Assembly: GCF_018224955.1 (NCBI RefSeq)
Contig: NZ_JAGTUU010000005.1
Location: 186,001-250,000 of the forward strand
Reading direction: 5' to 3'
Source: Thetidibacter halocola
GTDB lineage: Bacteria; Pseudomonadota; Alphaproteobacteria; Rhodobacterales; Rhodobacteraceae
DNA length: 64,000 nt
Of the stretch, positions 1 to 7,708 are shown one piece after another; the stretch's first letter is position 1, and each line of letters opens with the position of its first letter. The translations under genes were made by a program, and so were the position numbers. The notes under the pieces were generated by a model, which was not told the DNA's origin, did not search any database, and saw nothing but the letters and a program-made list of their open reading frames with translations.

Positions 1-134
1 ATGGCCGCGTCGACGGCGTTGCCGCCGGCTTTCAGGATGTCCACGGCGGCGCCTGCTGCCAGCGGATGCGATGTGGCACATAGGCCGTTGGTGGCCAGCA
101 CGGCCGACCGGCCGGGCAGATGGAAATCGCGCAT
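1..134 (-). CDS. ggt: gamma-glutamyltransferase, N-terminal part (runs off left edge)
   Basis: Read on the minus strand from an ATG at 134, 44 complete codons remain open to the window edge. The peptide contains the block [20 protein letters not shown] followed by NAVDAA. This is the conserved N-terminal signature of gamma-glutamyltranspeptidases, which hydrolyse or transfer the gamma-glutamyl group of glutathione. A purine-rich Shine-Dalgarno (gagggag) lies about 11 nt before the ATG and a promoter-like pair lies just upstream. There is no obvious signal peptide, so the enzyme may be cytoplasmic, which is common in alphaproteobacteria. The catalytic threonine and most of the protein are outside the window, so intactness cannot be judged. 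Confidence 0.85.
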   Translation of the reverse strand, partial: MRDFHLPGRSAVLATNGLCATSHPLAAGAAVDILKAGGNAVDAA

Positions 135-440
135 AGTTCTTGTCTCCCTCGCTGGAGCGCGAGCATAGACCGGGGCGAGGGGGCGTCAACGGGTGGCATG
201 CAGGGGGATGCGGCTGGAACGTCGATGCCGAGGCGATTGGCCGGGTCGGTGGCGTGTCCTTGCCGTGGTGTCGCGGTGCGCGACATGCAAAGACCCCGGC
301 ACCGCGCTAGGGTGGGGGCTGATTGCGCGCGATGCCGGGGGAAGCCATATGCAGCTACAGGATCAGGGATAGACGGTGTTTGCGGCGAATCTGGGCGGCA
401 ATTCGGGTCTTTTGTTGGCGGAGTCCGATCCGGCGATCCG
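135..440. other. intergenic region between ggt and the RsbW-like gene
   Basis: About 306 bases with no supportable gene. It holds the ggt ribosome-binding site and promoter at its left end. At its right end an 8-bp inverted repeat (427-434 with 445-452) overlaps the stop codon of the RsbW-like gene. It has no T-run, so it is at best a weak terminator. I see nothing else in it. Confidence 0.6.
162..189 (-). promoter_or_regulatory. candidate sigma-70 promoter of ggt
   Basis: On the minus strand TTGACG (189-184) and TATGCT (167-162) are separated by 16 nt. The -10 box ends 28 nt before the ggt start codon. The -35 matches consensus at five of six positions and the -10 at four of six. This is a motif match only. 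Confidence 0.45.
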
Positions 441-896
441 TCAGGCCGGATCCAGCGGTATCGTCAGCGAAAGATGGTTGCACCCGCCCTCGCGCCGGTA
501 GTCCAGGTGCGAGACCAGCGTGTGGATCAGACCCCAGCCAAAGCCGCCCTCGGGCAGGGTTTCGGTTCGGATGCGATCAAGTGTGTCGGTGTCGCCCGGA
601 GGGGTCCCGCCGGGCATCGGGGTGCCGTCATCCACCAGGTCGGCCTGCATCTGTGTGTCGCTCCAGCGCAGGTCGACGCGGATCATGCCATCATCGCGCC
701 CGGCATAGGCGTGCTCGACGATGTTGTTCAACGCCTCGGCGATCACCAGTTCCCATGCACCGCCCCGCGCCGCCGGATGGCCAGCCTTGGCCAGGTGGCG
801 CCGCAGGTCCAGTAGCACGGCCCTGTTGCCGCTCAGCGTGGCCTCCGCGACCAGCGTCAGGCTGGTGCTTCCGGGGTCCGTCGGATCGGAGGTCAT
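441..896 (-). CDS. RsbW-like anti-sigma factor / serine kinase (GHKL ATPase)
   Basis: A 151-residue protein of the HATPase_c (GHKL) fold used by anti-sigma kinases such as RsbW and SpoIIAB. The N-box is visible as EALNNIVEHAYA around residues 54-65. A G1-type DDG follows at about 89-91 and a glycine-rich G2 segment GGFGWGLIHTLVSHL near 118-131. Such kinases phosphorylate a STAS-domain antagonist on Ser/Thr and sequester a partner. The STAS gene lies 26 nt upstream on the same strand, so the two are probably one operon. The ATG at 896 was chosen because it follows the STAS stop and gives the usual family length. No sigma factor or PP2C phosphatase gene is nearby, so the partner is unknown. Confidence 0.8.
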   Translation of the reverse strand: MTSDPTDPGSTSLTLVAEATLSGNRAVLLDLRRHLAKAGHPAARGGAWELVIAEALNNIVEHAYAGRDDGMIRVDLRWSDTQMQADLVDDGTPMPGGTPPGDTDTLDRIRTETLPEGGFGWGLIHTLVSHLDYRREGGCNHLSLTIPLDPA

Positions 897-922
897 GGCG
901 CGCAAATCGGTCTCGTCCAGCC

Positions 923-1252
923 TCAGGCGTTCGGAACGGCGGTGTCGATCGTCCGGTGGATGGTGAAGATCGAGTCCATCCGTGTCATGCGAAAGACCTT
1001 GTCCACGTTCTCCGTCAGGCCGGCCAGTTCCAGCTTGCGTCCGGTCGGCATCAGCTTCATCGCGGCGACGATGGCCCCGAGCCCGCTGGAATCGACAAAG
1101 CCGACCCTGGACAGATCCAGCACCACGCGACCATCCGAGTCCGCGATGGCGGCCCGCATCTGGTCCTTGAATTCGATCGCGACGGCGGCGTCGATCCTGT
1201 CCACGTCGACCGTCACGATGGCGGCGCGTGTATCCTGTCGTGTCGTCAGCAT
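923..1252 (-). CDS. STAS-domain anti-sigma factor antagonist
   Basis: A 109-residue single STAS domain of the SpoIIAA/RsbV type. The phosphorylation-loop motif reads VDSSGLGAIV at about residues 53-62, and the serine pair is the expected phospho-acceptor site. Length and architecture are normal. It precedes the RsbW-like kinase gene by 26 nt in the same direction, the usual antagonist-kinase order. Known pairs of this kind control a sigma factor or a secretion or biofilm effector by partner switching. The target here cannot be read from the window. The start at 1252 is an ATG, with the divergent thiolase gene beginning about 95 nt away on the other strand. Confidence 0.85.
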   Translation of the reverse strand: MLTTRQDTRAAIVTVDVDRIDAAVAIEFKDQMRAAIADSDGRVVLDLSRVGFVDSSGLGAIVAAMKLMPTGRKLELAGLTENVDKVFRMTRMDSIFTIHRTIDTAVPNA

Positions 1253-1347
1253 TGTCAGTGTCTCTTGTCATGAGTTCCCGGTCATGGACCCTAGACGGGA
1301 TTCCTTACCATCCGGTATGCAGGGATGGGGCATCGGAGGAACGGATC

Positions 1348-2502
1348 ATGCGGAACATCTTCATCACCGGCGCGGCGCGGACTCCGATGGGCGGGTTCCA
1401 GGGCATCCTGTCGGATGTCAGCGCGGCACAACTGGGCGGAACGGCGATCCGCGCAGCGCTGTCGCAGGCGGGCCGCCCCGCGGTGGACGAGTTGCTCATG
1501 GGCTGCGTGCTGCCCGCGGGGCAGGGCCAGGCGCCGGCGCGACAGGCGGGGTTCGCCGCGGGCCTCGGCGAAGAGGTGCCGGCCACCACGCTGAACAAGA
1601 TGTGCGGATCGGGCATGAAGGCGGCGATGATGGCCTTCGACCGGCTGGTGCTGGGCGATGCCACCACCATCGTCGCGGGCGGTATGGAGAGCATGACCAA
1701 CGCCCCCTACATGCTGCCCAAGATGCGCGGCGGTGCGCGGATCGGCCATGCCCAGGTCGTGGACCACATGTTCCTCGACGGGCTCGAGGATGCCTATGAC
1801 AAGGGCCGCCTGATGGGCACCTTCGCCGAGGATTGCGCCTCGGCCTTCCAGTTCACCCGCGAGGCGCAGGACCAGTATGCGTTGGCCTCGCTGTCGAACG
1901 CCTTGGAGGCGGAACGCTCCCGCGCCTTCGAGGACGAGATCGCACCCGTGACGATCCACGCCCGCAACGGCGAGGAAATCATCACCCGCGACGAACAGCC
2001 CGCCCGCGCCCGGCCCGAGAAGATCCCGATGCTGAAGCCAGCATTCCGCAAGGACGGCACGGTGACGGCGGCGAATTCCTCGTCGATCTCGGATGGCGCG
2101 GCGGCGCTGGTCCTGTCGACCGAGGCCAACAATGCCCGCGCCCGCATCCGCGGTCATGCAAGCCACGCGCAGGCGCCCAAGGATTTCCCGACCGCGCCCG
2201 TGCCTGCCGCCCGCAAACTGCTGGAGAAACTCGGCTGGAAGGCATCGGACGTGGACCTCTGGGAGGTGAACGAGGCCTTTGCCGTGGTGCCCATGGCCTT
2301 CATGAAGGAGATGGGCCTGCCGCGCGACGTGGTGAACGTGAACGGCGGCGCTTGCGCGCTGGGCCACCCGATCGGGGCCTCGGGGGCGCGGATCATGGTG
2401 ACGCTGCTCAACGCGCTGGAAAAGCGCAAGCTGCGCCGGGGTATCGCCGCGATCTGCATCGGTGGCGGCGAGGGCACCGCTATCGCCATCGAGCGGATTT
2501 GA
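1348..2502 (+). CDS. acetyl-CoA C-acyltransferase (thiolase)
   Basis: A 384-residue thiolase that reversibly condenses or cleaves acyl-CoA and acetyl-CoA. The acyl-accepting cysteine is C86 in NKMCGSGMKA. The other signature blocks are NEAFA (308-312), GHPIGASGAR with catalytic H340, and the C-terminal proton-shuttle cysteine C370 in CIGGGEG. All catalytic residues are present and the length is normal. The ATG at 1348 has a strong GGAGGA Shine-Dalgarno seven bases upstream. The gene stands alone, divergent from the STAS pair and followed by the XRE-cupin regulator. Chain-length preference (acetoacetyl-CoA thiolase or longer) cannot be decided from sequence alone. Confidence 0.93.
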   Translation: MRNIFITGAARTPMGGFQGILSDVSAAQLGGTAIRAALSQAGRPAVDELLMGCVLPAGQGQAPARQAGFAAGLGEEVPATTLNKMCGSGMKAAMMAFDRLVLGDATTIVAGGMESMTNAPYMLPKMRGGARIGHAQVVDHMFLDGLEDAYDKGRLMGTFAEDCASAFQFTREAQDQYALASLSNALEAERSRAFEDEIAPVTIHARNGEEIITRDEQPARARPEKIPMLKPAFRKDGTVTAANSSSISDGAAALVLSTEANNARARIRGHASHAQAPKDFPTAPVPAARKLLEKLGWKASDVDLWEVNEAFAVVPMAFMKEMGLPRDVVNVNGGACALGHPIGASGARIMVTLLNALEKRKLRRGIAAICIGGGEGTAIAIERI

Positions 2503-2528
2503 TCGCCGCAAGAAATTCCATCGGGGTC

Positions 2529-2593
2529 GTGAAATTTTCCTTGGATTTTTCACGGCCCTGCCGCACGGTGAAAATCATCGCCCGTTTTTCACC
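2529..2593 (+). promoter_or_regulatory. two dyad operators upstream of the XRE-cupin regulator
   Basis: Two inverted repeats built from GTGAAA and TTTCAC half-sites. Site 1 covers 2529-2553 with 6-bp arms. Site 2 covers 2567-2593, with 8-bp arms GGTGAAAA and TTTTCACC separated by 11 nt. Site 2 ends six bases before the regulator ATG at 2600. The stretch is AT-rich compared with its surroundings. Spacing and position fit autoregulation by the adjacent XRE protein, which is inferred. Confidence 0.55.
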
Positions 2594-2599
2594 GATTCC

Positions 2600-3169
2600 A
2601 TGCAGCAGACCCGACTCACGCCCAGCACCCTCGGTGCCGACATCCGCGCCCTTCGGCGGGCGCGCGGGCTGACGCTGCAACAGCTTTCGGCCACGCTCGA
2701 CCGCTCGGTTGGCTGGCTCAGCCAGGTCGAGCGCGACCTCTCGGAGCCCTCTCTGACCGACCTGCGCCACCTGGCGCGGGCGCTGGACGTGTCTGTAGCC
2801 ATGCTGTCCTGCCACCACCCGCAAACCCCGCAGGAGGCCGGTCGCATCGTCCGCGCCGACGCCCGCCGCCCCATCGGCGCGCGGGTCCCGGGGCTGGTCG
2901 AGGAACTGCTCTCGCCCGACCTGACGGACGATTTCGAGGTGGTGCATTCCACCTTCGAGGCCCGCACGGCCCTGCCCGAGCCGGTGACGCGCCCGACGCA
3001 GGAACTGGCCTTCCTCGTCTCGGGCAAGATGGACATCGAGATCGGCGAGGACCGTTTCACCATCCGCCCCGGCGACAGTTTCCGCATTCGCGGAGAGCCG
3101 TTCCGCTGGGACAACCCCTACGACAAGCCTGCGGTCGCGATCTGGGTGATCGCCCCGCCGGTCTATTGA
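2600..3169 (+). CDS. XRE-family regulator with C-terminal cupin domain
   Basis: A 189-residue two-domain regulator. Residues about 11-66 form a helix-turn-helix of the XRE/Cro type (LGADIRALRRARGLTLQQLS, then a recognition segment SVGWLSQVERD). Residues about 115-185 form a small cupin barrel ending IAPPVY, the usual ligand-sensing half of this architecture. Members of this class control amino-acid, polyamine and methylamine-related operons. The ATG at 2600 was chosen because the HTH begins about ten residues in and the operator dyads end just upstream. It is the first gene of a tightly spaced run reaching 10156, so it probably controls that operon and itself. The inducer is unknown; betaine or dimethylglycine is a reasonable guess. 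Confidence 0.9.
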   Translation: MQQTRLTPSTLGADIRALRRARGLTLQQLSATLDRSVGWLSQVERDLSEPSLTDLRHLARALDVSVAMLSCHHPQTPQEAGRIVRADARRPIGARVPGLVEELLSPDLTDDFEVVHSTFEARTALPEPVTRPTQELAFLVSGKMDIEIGEDRFTIRPGDSFRIRGEPFRWDNPYDKPAVAIWVIAPPVY

Positions 3170-3176
3170 GGTCCGC

Positions 3177-3566
3177 ATGGAACCGCGCGACAGACAGCCG
3201 ATGCGGGGCAGCTGTGCCTGCGGACAGGTCCGCTTCACCGTCAGTGCCACGCCGACGGGCGCCTCCGTCTGCCATTGCGGCCAGTGCCGCAAGATGAGCG
3301 GCTTTGCCTGGTCCTCGGCGCAGGTGGCGCAAGCGGCGCTGACCATCGACGGACCGGTGCGCTGGATCACGCTGTCAGAGCGGGCGAACCGCGGCATCTG
3401 CCCCGGCTGCGGCGCCTTCCTCTTCTGGCAGGGGCAGGGCGAGGACGCCGTCAGCATCGCCCTCGGCGCCATCGACGGCCCCACCGGCGTGACGCTGCAA
3501 AAGCACATCTTCACCGCCGACAAGGGCGACTATTACGCGATCACGGACGGAGTGCCGCAGACATGA
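3177..3566 (+). CDS. GFA family protein (glutathione-dependent formaldehyde-activating fold)
   Basis: A 129-residue zinc protein of the GFA/Mss4-like family. Zinc-binding cysteines are visible as CAC (C13, C15), CHCGQC (C32, C34, C37) and CPGCG (C75, C78), followed by the typical AFLFW segment. The named founding member was reported to speed adduct formation between formaldehyde and glutathione, but many members have no proven activity. The start lies seven bases after the regulator stop, with a Shine-Dalgarno overlapping that stop. Its place in an operon of oxidative N-demethylases, which release formaldehyde or its folate adduct, makes a formaldehyde-handling role plausible. That link is inference. 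Confidence 0.85.
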   Translation: MEPRDRQPMRGSCACGQVRFTVSATPTGASVCHCGQCRKMSGFAWSSAQVAQAALTIDGPVRWITLSERANRGICPGCGAFLFWQGQGEDAVSIALGAIDGPTGVTLQKHIFTADKGDYYAITDGVPQT

Positions 3567-4180
3567 TCCTGTTCACCCTGCTCGACCCGGCGACGCTGGC
3601 GGTCTTCATGGCGGCGGGTGTCGCGCTGAACGTGACGCCCGGGTCGGACGTGATGTTCGCCACCGCCTGCGGCGCCTCGCAGGGCTGGAAGGCGGGAATC
3701 GCCGCCGCCGCGGGCATCTCGACGGGCTGCCTCGTGCATGTTGCGCTGACCGCTGGGGGCATGGCGGCGGTGATGCAGGCCCATCCCGGCGTGCTGGATA
3801 TCGTCAAGTGGATCGGCGCGGCCTACCTGGTCTGGCTGGCGGTCCGCCTCTGGAACGCCGACCCGGCCCGGACGCGGCGCGCGGCGCAAGGCCTGCGCGC
3901 GGCCTTCGCCAAGGGCGCGCTGACCAACGTCCTCAACCCCAAGGTGGCGCTGTTCATCCTCGCCTTCCTGCCGCAGTTCACCGATCCCGCGCGCGGCCCC
4001 GTGGCCGCGCAGATGGTCGTGCTCGGCCTGCTCTTCGCCGCCAGCGGCCTTGTCATCAACGGCGCCTACGGCGCGGCGGCGGGTGCGCTGGCCGCGCCCA
4101 TGCGCCGCCACGCCCGTGCGCTCAACCGCTTCTCCGCCCTCGTCTTTGGCGGCCTCGCCGCCCGCCTCGTCATCGACTGA
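3563..4180 (+). CDS. LysE/RhtB family amino-acid exporter
   Basis: A 205-residue inner-membrane protein with about six hydrophobic segments, the normal size for LysE/RhtB transporters. The family-specific N-terminal motif is present as NVTPGSDVMFATACGASQGW near residues 24-43. NVLNPKVALFILAFLPQF lies near the middle. Its ATG overlaps the preceding stop (ATGA), indicating translational coupling to the GFA gene. Family members export neutral or basic amino acids and derivatives. In this operon the cargo might be glycine, sarcosine or another product of betaine breakdown, but the sequence does not show it. Confidence 0.9.
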   Translation: MILFTLLDPATLAVFMAAGVALNVTPGSDVMFATACGASQGWKAGIAAAAGISTGCLVHVALTAGGMAAVMQAHPGVLDIVKWIGAAYLVWLAVRLWNADPARTRRAAQGLRAAFAKGALTNVLNPKVALFILAFLPQFTDPARGPVAAQMVVLGLLFAASGLVINGAYGAAAGALAAPMRRHARALNRFSALVFGGLAARLVID

Positions 4181-4191
4181 AAGGAACGCCC

Positions 4192-6630
4192 ATGTCCGAC
4201 CTGCCCAGCCACACCCGTGTCGTCATCATCGGCGGCGGCGCCGTCGGGGCCTCCTGCGCCTATCACATCGCCAAGGCAGGCTGGGACGTGGTCCTGCTGG
4301 AAAAGAACGAACTGACTGCCGGGTCGACCTGGCACGCGGCGGGCAACTGCCCCTCGTTCAGCACAAGCTGGGCGGTGATGAACATGCAGCGCTACTCGCT
4401 CGATCTCTACCGCCGCCTCGCGGACGAGGTGGATTACCCGATGAACTACCACGTGACCGGCTCGATCCGCCTTGGCCACAGCCGCGAACGCATCCAGGAA
4501 TTCGAACGCGCCGTCAGCATGGGCCGCTACCAGGGCATGGACCTCGAGATGATGCAGGTCGGCGACCTCAAGTCCCGCTACCCGTTCCTCGAAACGCATG
4601 ACCTCGCCGGTGCGCTCTACGACCCCGACGACGGCGACATCGACCCCGCCCAGCTGACCCAGGCGCTGGCCAAGGGCGCGCGCATGGCGGGTGCCCGGAT
4701 CGAACGCTTCTGCCCCGCTACGGGCGTGTCCCGCGACAAGGGCGAGTGGGTGATCCACACCCCCAAGGGCGACATCCGCTGCGAGAAGGTGGTGAACGCC
4801 GCCGGCTACTACGCGCAGCGCGTCGGCGAGTGGTTCAAGCCCTTCGGCGGCCGCACCGTGCCGATGGCGGTCATGTCGCACCAGTATTTCCTGACCGAGG
4901 AAATCCCCGCCATCCGCGAATGGTGCGAAAGCACGGGCAACCGCAAGCTGCCCCTACTGCGCGATGTCGACAGCTCCTACTACCTGCGACAGGAAAAGTA
5001 CGGCCTGAATCTCGGCCCGTATGAGCGCAACTGCAAGGCGCACTGGGTCACGCCCGACGATCCCATGCCCGAGGATTTCAGCTTTCAGCTCTATCCCGAC
5101 GATCTCGAGAGGCTGGAATGGTACATCGAGGACGCCATGGCGCGCGTGCCGCTGCTGGGCGAGGGCGGGGTGGGCCGCAACATCAACGGCCCGATCCCCT
5201 ACGCCCCCGACGGTCTGCCGCTGATCGGCCCGATGCCGGGTGTGCCCAACGCCTTCGAGGCCTGCGTCTTCACCTTCGGCATCACCCAGTCCGGCGGCGC
5301 GGGCAAGGTGCTGGCGGAATGGGTCACAGAGGGCTGCACCGAGTGGGACATGTGGGCGGTCGATCCGCGCCGCTACACCGACTACACCGACCCGCAATAC
5401 TGCATCGACAAGGCGCTCGAGACTTACGGCCACGAATACGCGATGCATTTCCCCTGGCACCGCTGGCCCGCCGCCCCCGACCGCCGCACCTCGGCCCTGC
5501 ATGACCGGCTCAAGGCGGCAGGCGCGCAATTCGGCGTCTACAACGGCTGGGAACGCGCCAACTGGTTCGCGCAACCGGGCGACGACACGTCCGAGGAGGC
5601 GACCCACACCTGGGACCGCTCCGGCCCCTTCCAGCCCCGCATCGAGGAGGAGTGCGCGGCGGTTCGCGACCACGCGGGCGTCCTCGCCATCTCCGGCTTC
5701 ACCCGCCTGCGGGTGCAGGGCCCCGGCGCGCGCGCGCATGTCGATGGCCTCACCTGCTCGCGCCTACCGAAACCGGGCCGCGTCGGCCTCGCCTATTTCC
5801 CCGACACGCGCGGCCGCATCCTGACCGAGATGTCGGTGATCCCCTCCTCCGACGAGGACCTGCTGCTCATCACCGCCGCCGTGGCGCAATGGCATGACCG
5901 CGACGTGCTGACGACCGGCCTGCCCGAGGGCGTCACCGTCACCGACGAAAGCGCGGATTTCGACTGTCTTCTCGTGACCGGCCCGCAATCCCGCGCCATC
6001 CTCGCCCCGCTCACCGACGCTGACCTGTCCCTGCCATGGCTCTCGGTCCAGCAGGCGACGGTCGCGGGCAAGCCAGTCACGCTGATGCGCGTCTCCTTCG
6101 CGGGCGAACTCGGCTGGGAAATCCACTGCGCCGCCGCTGATGCCCCCGCGATCTGGGATGCGGTCACGGGCGCGGGCGCGAAACCCTTCGGCATGTTCGC
6201 CCTCAACGCCCTGCGCGTCGAAAAGGCCTACCGCGCGTGGAAAGGCGACCTCTCGACCGATTACACCCTGCTGCAAGGCGGGCTGGACCGCTTCATCGAC
6301 TGGTCGAAACCCTTCCCCGGCAAGGCGGCGCTGGAACAGGAACGCGCCACCGGCCCGACCAAGCGCTTCGCCGTGCTGAGGGTCGAGGCAGGCCCCGCCG
6401 ACACCCCCTACATGGCGACGATCCGGCAGGGCGACACCATCGTGGGCGAGGCCACGGCGGGCGCCTGGGGCTACCGCGTCGGCCACTCCGTCGCGCTGGC
6501 CATGATCCGCACCGACCTGACCGCGCCGGGCACAGAACTCGAGATCGACATCTTCGGCGAGCGCCGCCCTGCCACCGTGCTGGGCGATGGCCCGATCTGG
6601 GATGCGCAGAACGAAAGGATCAAGGCATGA
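4192..6630 (+). CDS. dimethylglycine/sarcosine dehydrogenase-like FAD oxidoreductase with GcvT domains
   Basis: An 812-residue flavoprotein with an N-terminal DAO domain (FAD-binding VVIIGGGAVGAS at 10-21), a middle region, and C-terminal GcvT and GcvT-C folate-binding domains from about residue 430. The motif GSTWHAAG contains H48, at the position of the histidine that carries covalent FAD in dimethylglycine and sarcosine dehydrogenases. Such enzymes oxidatively demethylate N-methylglycines and pass the one-carbon unit to tetrahydrofolate. After the histidine this copy reads NCPSFSTSW, unlike the LIAQLR of the paralogue at 7709, so the two probably differ in substrate. It starts 11 nt after lysE and is followed by a palindromic repeat and the methyltransferase gene. 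Confidence 0.9.
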   Translation: MSDLPSHTRVVIIGGGAVGASCAYHIAKAGWDVVLLEKNELTAGSTWHAAGNCPSFSTSWAVMNMQRYSLDLYRRLADEVDYPMNYHVTGSIRLGHSRERIQEFERAVSMGRYQGMDLEMMQVGDLKSRYPFLETHDLAGALYDPDDGDIDPAQLTQALAKGARMAGARIERFCPATGVSRDKGEWVIHTPKGDIRCEKVVNAAGYYAQRVGEWFKPFGGRTVPMAVMSHQYFLTEEIPAIREWCESTGNRKLPLLRDVDSSYYLRQEKYGLNLGPYERNCKAHWVTPDDPMPEDFSFQLYPDDLERLEWYIEDAMARVPLLGEGGVGRNINGPIPYAPDGLPLIGPMPGVPNAFEACVFTFGITQSGGAGKVLAEWVTEGCTEWDMWAVDPRRYTDYTDPQYCIDKALETYGHEYAMHFPWHRWPAAPDRRTSALHDRLKAAGAQFGVYNGWERANWFAQPGDDTSEEATHTWDRSGPFQPRIEEECAAVRDHAGVLAISGFTRLRVQGPGARAHVDGLTCSRLPKPGRVGLAYFPDTRGRILTEMSVIPSSDEDLLLITAAVAQWHDRDVLTTGLPEGVTVTDESADFDCLLVTGPQSRAILAPLTDADLSLPWLSVQQATVAGKPVTLMRVSFAGELGWEIHCAAADAPAIWDAVTGAGAKPFGMFALNALRVEKAYRAWKGDLSTDYTLLQGGLDRFIDWSKPFPGKAALEQERATGPTKRFAVLRVEAGPADTPYMATIRQGDTIVGEATAGAWGYRVGHSVALAMIRTDLTAPGTELEIDIFGERRPATVLGDGPIWDAQNERIKA

Positions 6631-6637
6631 CCGCCGC

Positions 6638-6698
6638 TTCATCTTGCCAGTCAAACTCCGGGGGAGTCTGCCGCAGGCAGACGGGGGCAGAGCCCCCC
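6638..6698 (+). repeat. dispersed palindromic element, copy 1
   Basis: A header beginning TTCATCTTGCC (6638-6648) and ending ACTCCGGGG is followed by two hairpins. The first is GTCTGCC-GCA-GGCAGAC (6666-6682), a perfect 7-bp stem. The second is GGGGGC-AGA-GCCCCC (6683-6697). It fills most of the gap between the DMGDH-like gene and the methyltransferase, whose Shine-Dalgarno lies just past it. Five other copies occur in this window. Confidence 0.75.
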
Positions 6699-6715
6699 TG
6701 CACGCGAGGCAACGC

Positions 6716-7609
6716 ATGACCGCGATCACGCTTCTCGACGGCGGCATGGGCCAGGAACTGATCCGCCGCGCCGGTGATGCACCCACGCCGCTCTGGTCGA
6801 CCCAGGTGATGATGGACCGCCCCGGCCTCGTGCAGCAGGTGCACGAGGATTACTTCGCCGCGGGCGCCACCGTCGCCACGACGAACACCTACGCCATCCA
6901 CCGCGACCGTCTCCGCCGCGCCGGCATCGAGGACAGGTTCGAGGCCCTTCACCACGCTGCCCTGGCCGAGGCGCAGGCCGCCCGTGGTGATCGTGAAAAC
7001 CTCAGGATCGCGGGCTCCATCGGCCCGCTCGCCGCCTCCTACCGGCCCGACATCCATCCCGCCCACGCCGACGCCGTCCCCCTCTATGCCGAGGTGGCGC
7101 AGATCCTCGCCCCCGGCGTCGATCTCTTCATCTGCGAAACCGTCGCCTCGCTCGCCCATGCCCGCGCCGCCCTCGAAGGGGCGCGCACCACGGGCAAACC
7201 CGTCTGGCTCGCCCTCACCCTCGACGACGAGGACGGCACCCGCCTGCGCTCGGGCGAGCCGGTCGACGAGGCGCTCGCCATCGCGCAGGACGGCGCCACG
7301 GCGATCCTCGCCAACTGCTCCGCGCCCGAGGCGATGCCCGCCGCCCTCATGCGCTTCGCCCGCACCACATTGCCCTTCGGCGCCTATGCCAACGGCTTCA
7401 CCCGCATCACCAAGGAGTTCCTGCAGGACGCCCCCACCGTCGACGCGCTCCAGCCGCGCCGCGACATGGGTCCCGAGATCTACGCCTCCCACGTCATGGC
7501 CTGGGTCCAGATGGGCGCCACCATCGTCGGCGGCTGCTGCGAGACCGGCCCCGCCCATATCGCCGAGATCGCCCGCCGCCTGCGCGTCGCAGGATACACC
7601 ATCACCTGA
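6716..7609 (+). CDS. homocysteine S-methyltransferase, betaine-homocysteine type
   Basis: A 297-residue member of the pfam S-methyl_trans family, whose zinc-bound homocysteine attacks a methyl donor. All three zinc cysteines are present: C201 in ILANCSAPE and C274/C275 in VGGCCETGPAHI. The N-terminus LLDGGMGQEL is the expected first strand. The length suits a catalytic barrel without a cobalamin module. Family members use betaine, S-methylmethionine or thetins. Its position between two DMGDH-like genes points to glycine betaine, giving dimethylglycine for the neighbours. That substrate call is inferred from context. The ATG at 6716 follows a GAGG eight bases upstream. Confidence 0.88.
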   Translation: MTAITLLDGGMGQELIRRAGDAPTPLWSTQVMMDRPGLVQQVHEDYFAAGATVATTNTYAIHRDRLRRAGIEDRFEALHHAALAEAQAARGDRENLRIAGSIGPLAASYRPDIHPAHADAVPLYAEVAQILAPGVDLFICETVASLAHARAALEGARTTGKPVWLALTLDDEDGTRLRSGEPVDEALAIAQDGATAILANCSAPEAMPAALMRFARTTLPFGAYANGFTRITKEFLQDAPTVDALQPRRDMGPEIYASHVMAWVQMGATIVGGCCETGPAHIAEIARRLRVAGYTIT

Positions 7610-7616
7610 CGGCCCC

Positions 7617-7679
7617 TTCATCTTGCCCGATAAACTCCGGGGTAGCCGCCCTGCAAGGGCGGCAGGGGCAGAGCCCCCG
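7617..7679 (+). repeat. dispersed palindromic element, copy 2
   Basis: Header TTCATCTTGCC (7617-7627) and ACTCCGGGG, then stem GCCGCCCT-GCA-AGGGCGGC (7645-7663), a perfect 8-bp pair. A second hairpin GGGGC-AGA-GCCCC follows at 7665-7677. Both the stem sequence and its partner differ from copy 1, while header and loops are conserved. Confidence 0.75.
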
Positions 7680-7708
7680 TGCCTCCCCAACCCAAGGATC
7701 GCACCGCC

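Noticed and set aside
427-452. Inverted repeat GATCCGGC/GCCGGATC as a terminator of the RsbW-like gene
   Set aside because: It has no T-run on the minus strand and overlaps the stop codon; evidence is too weak.
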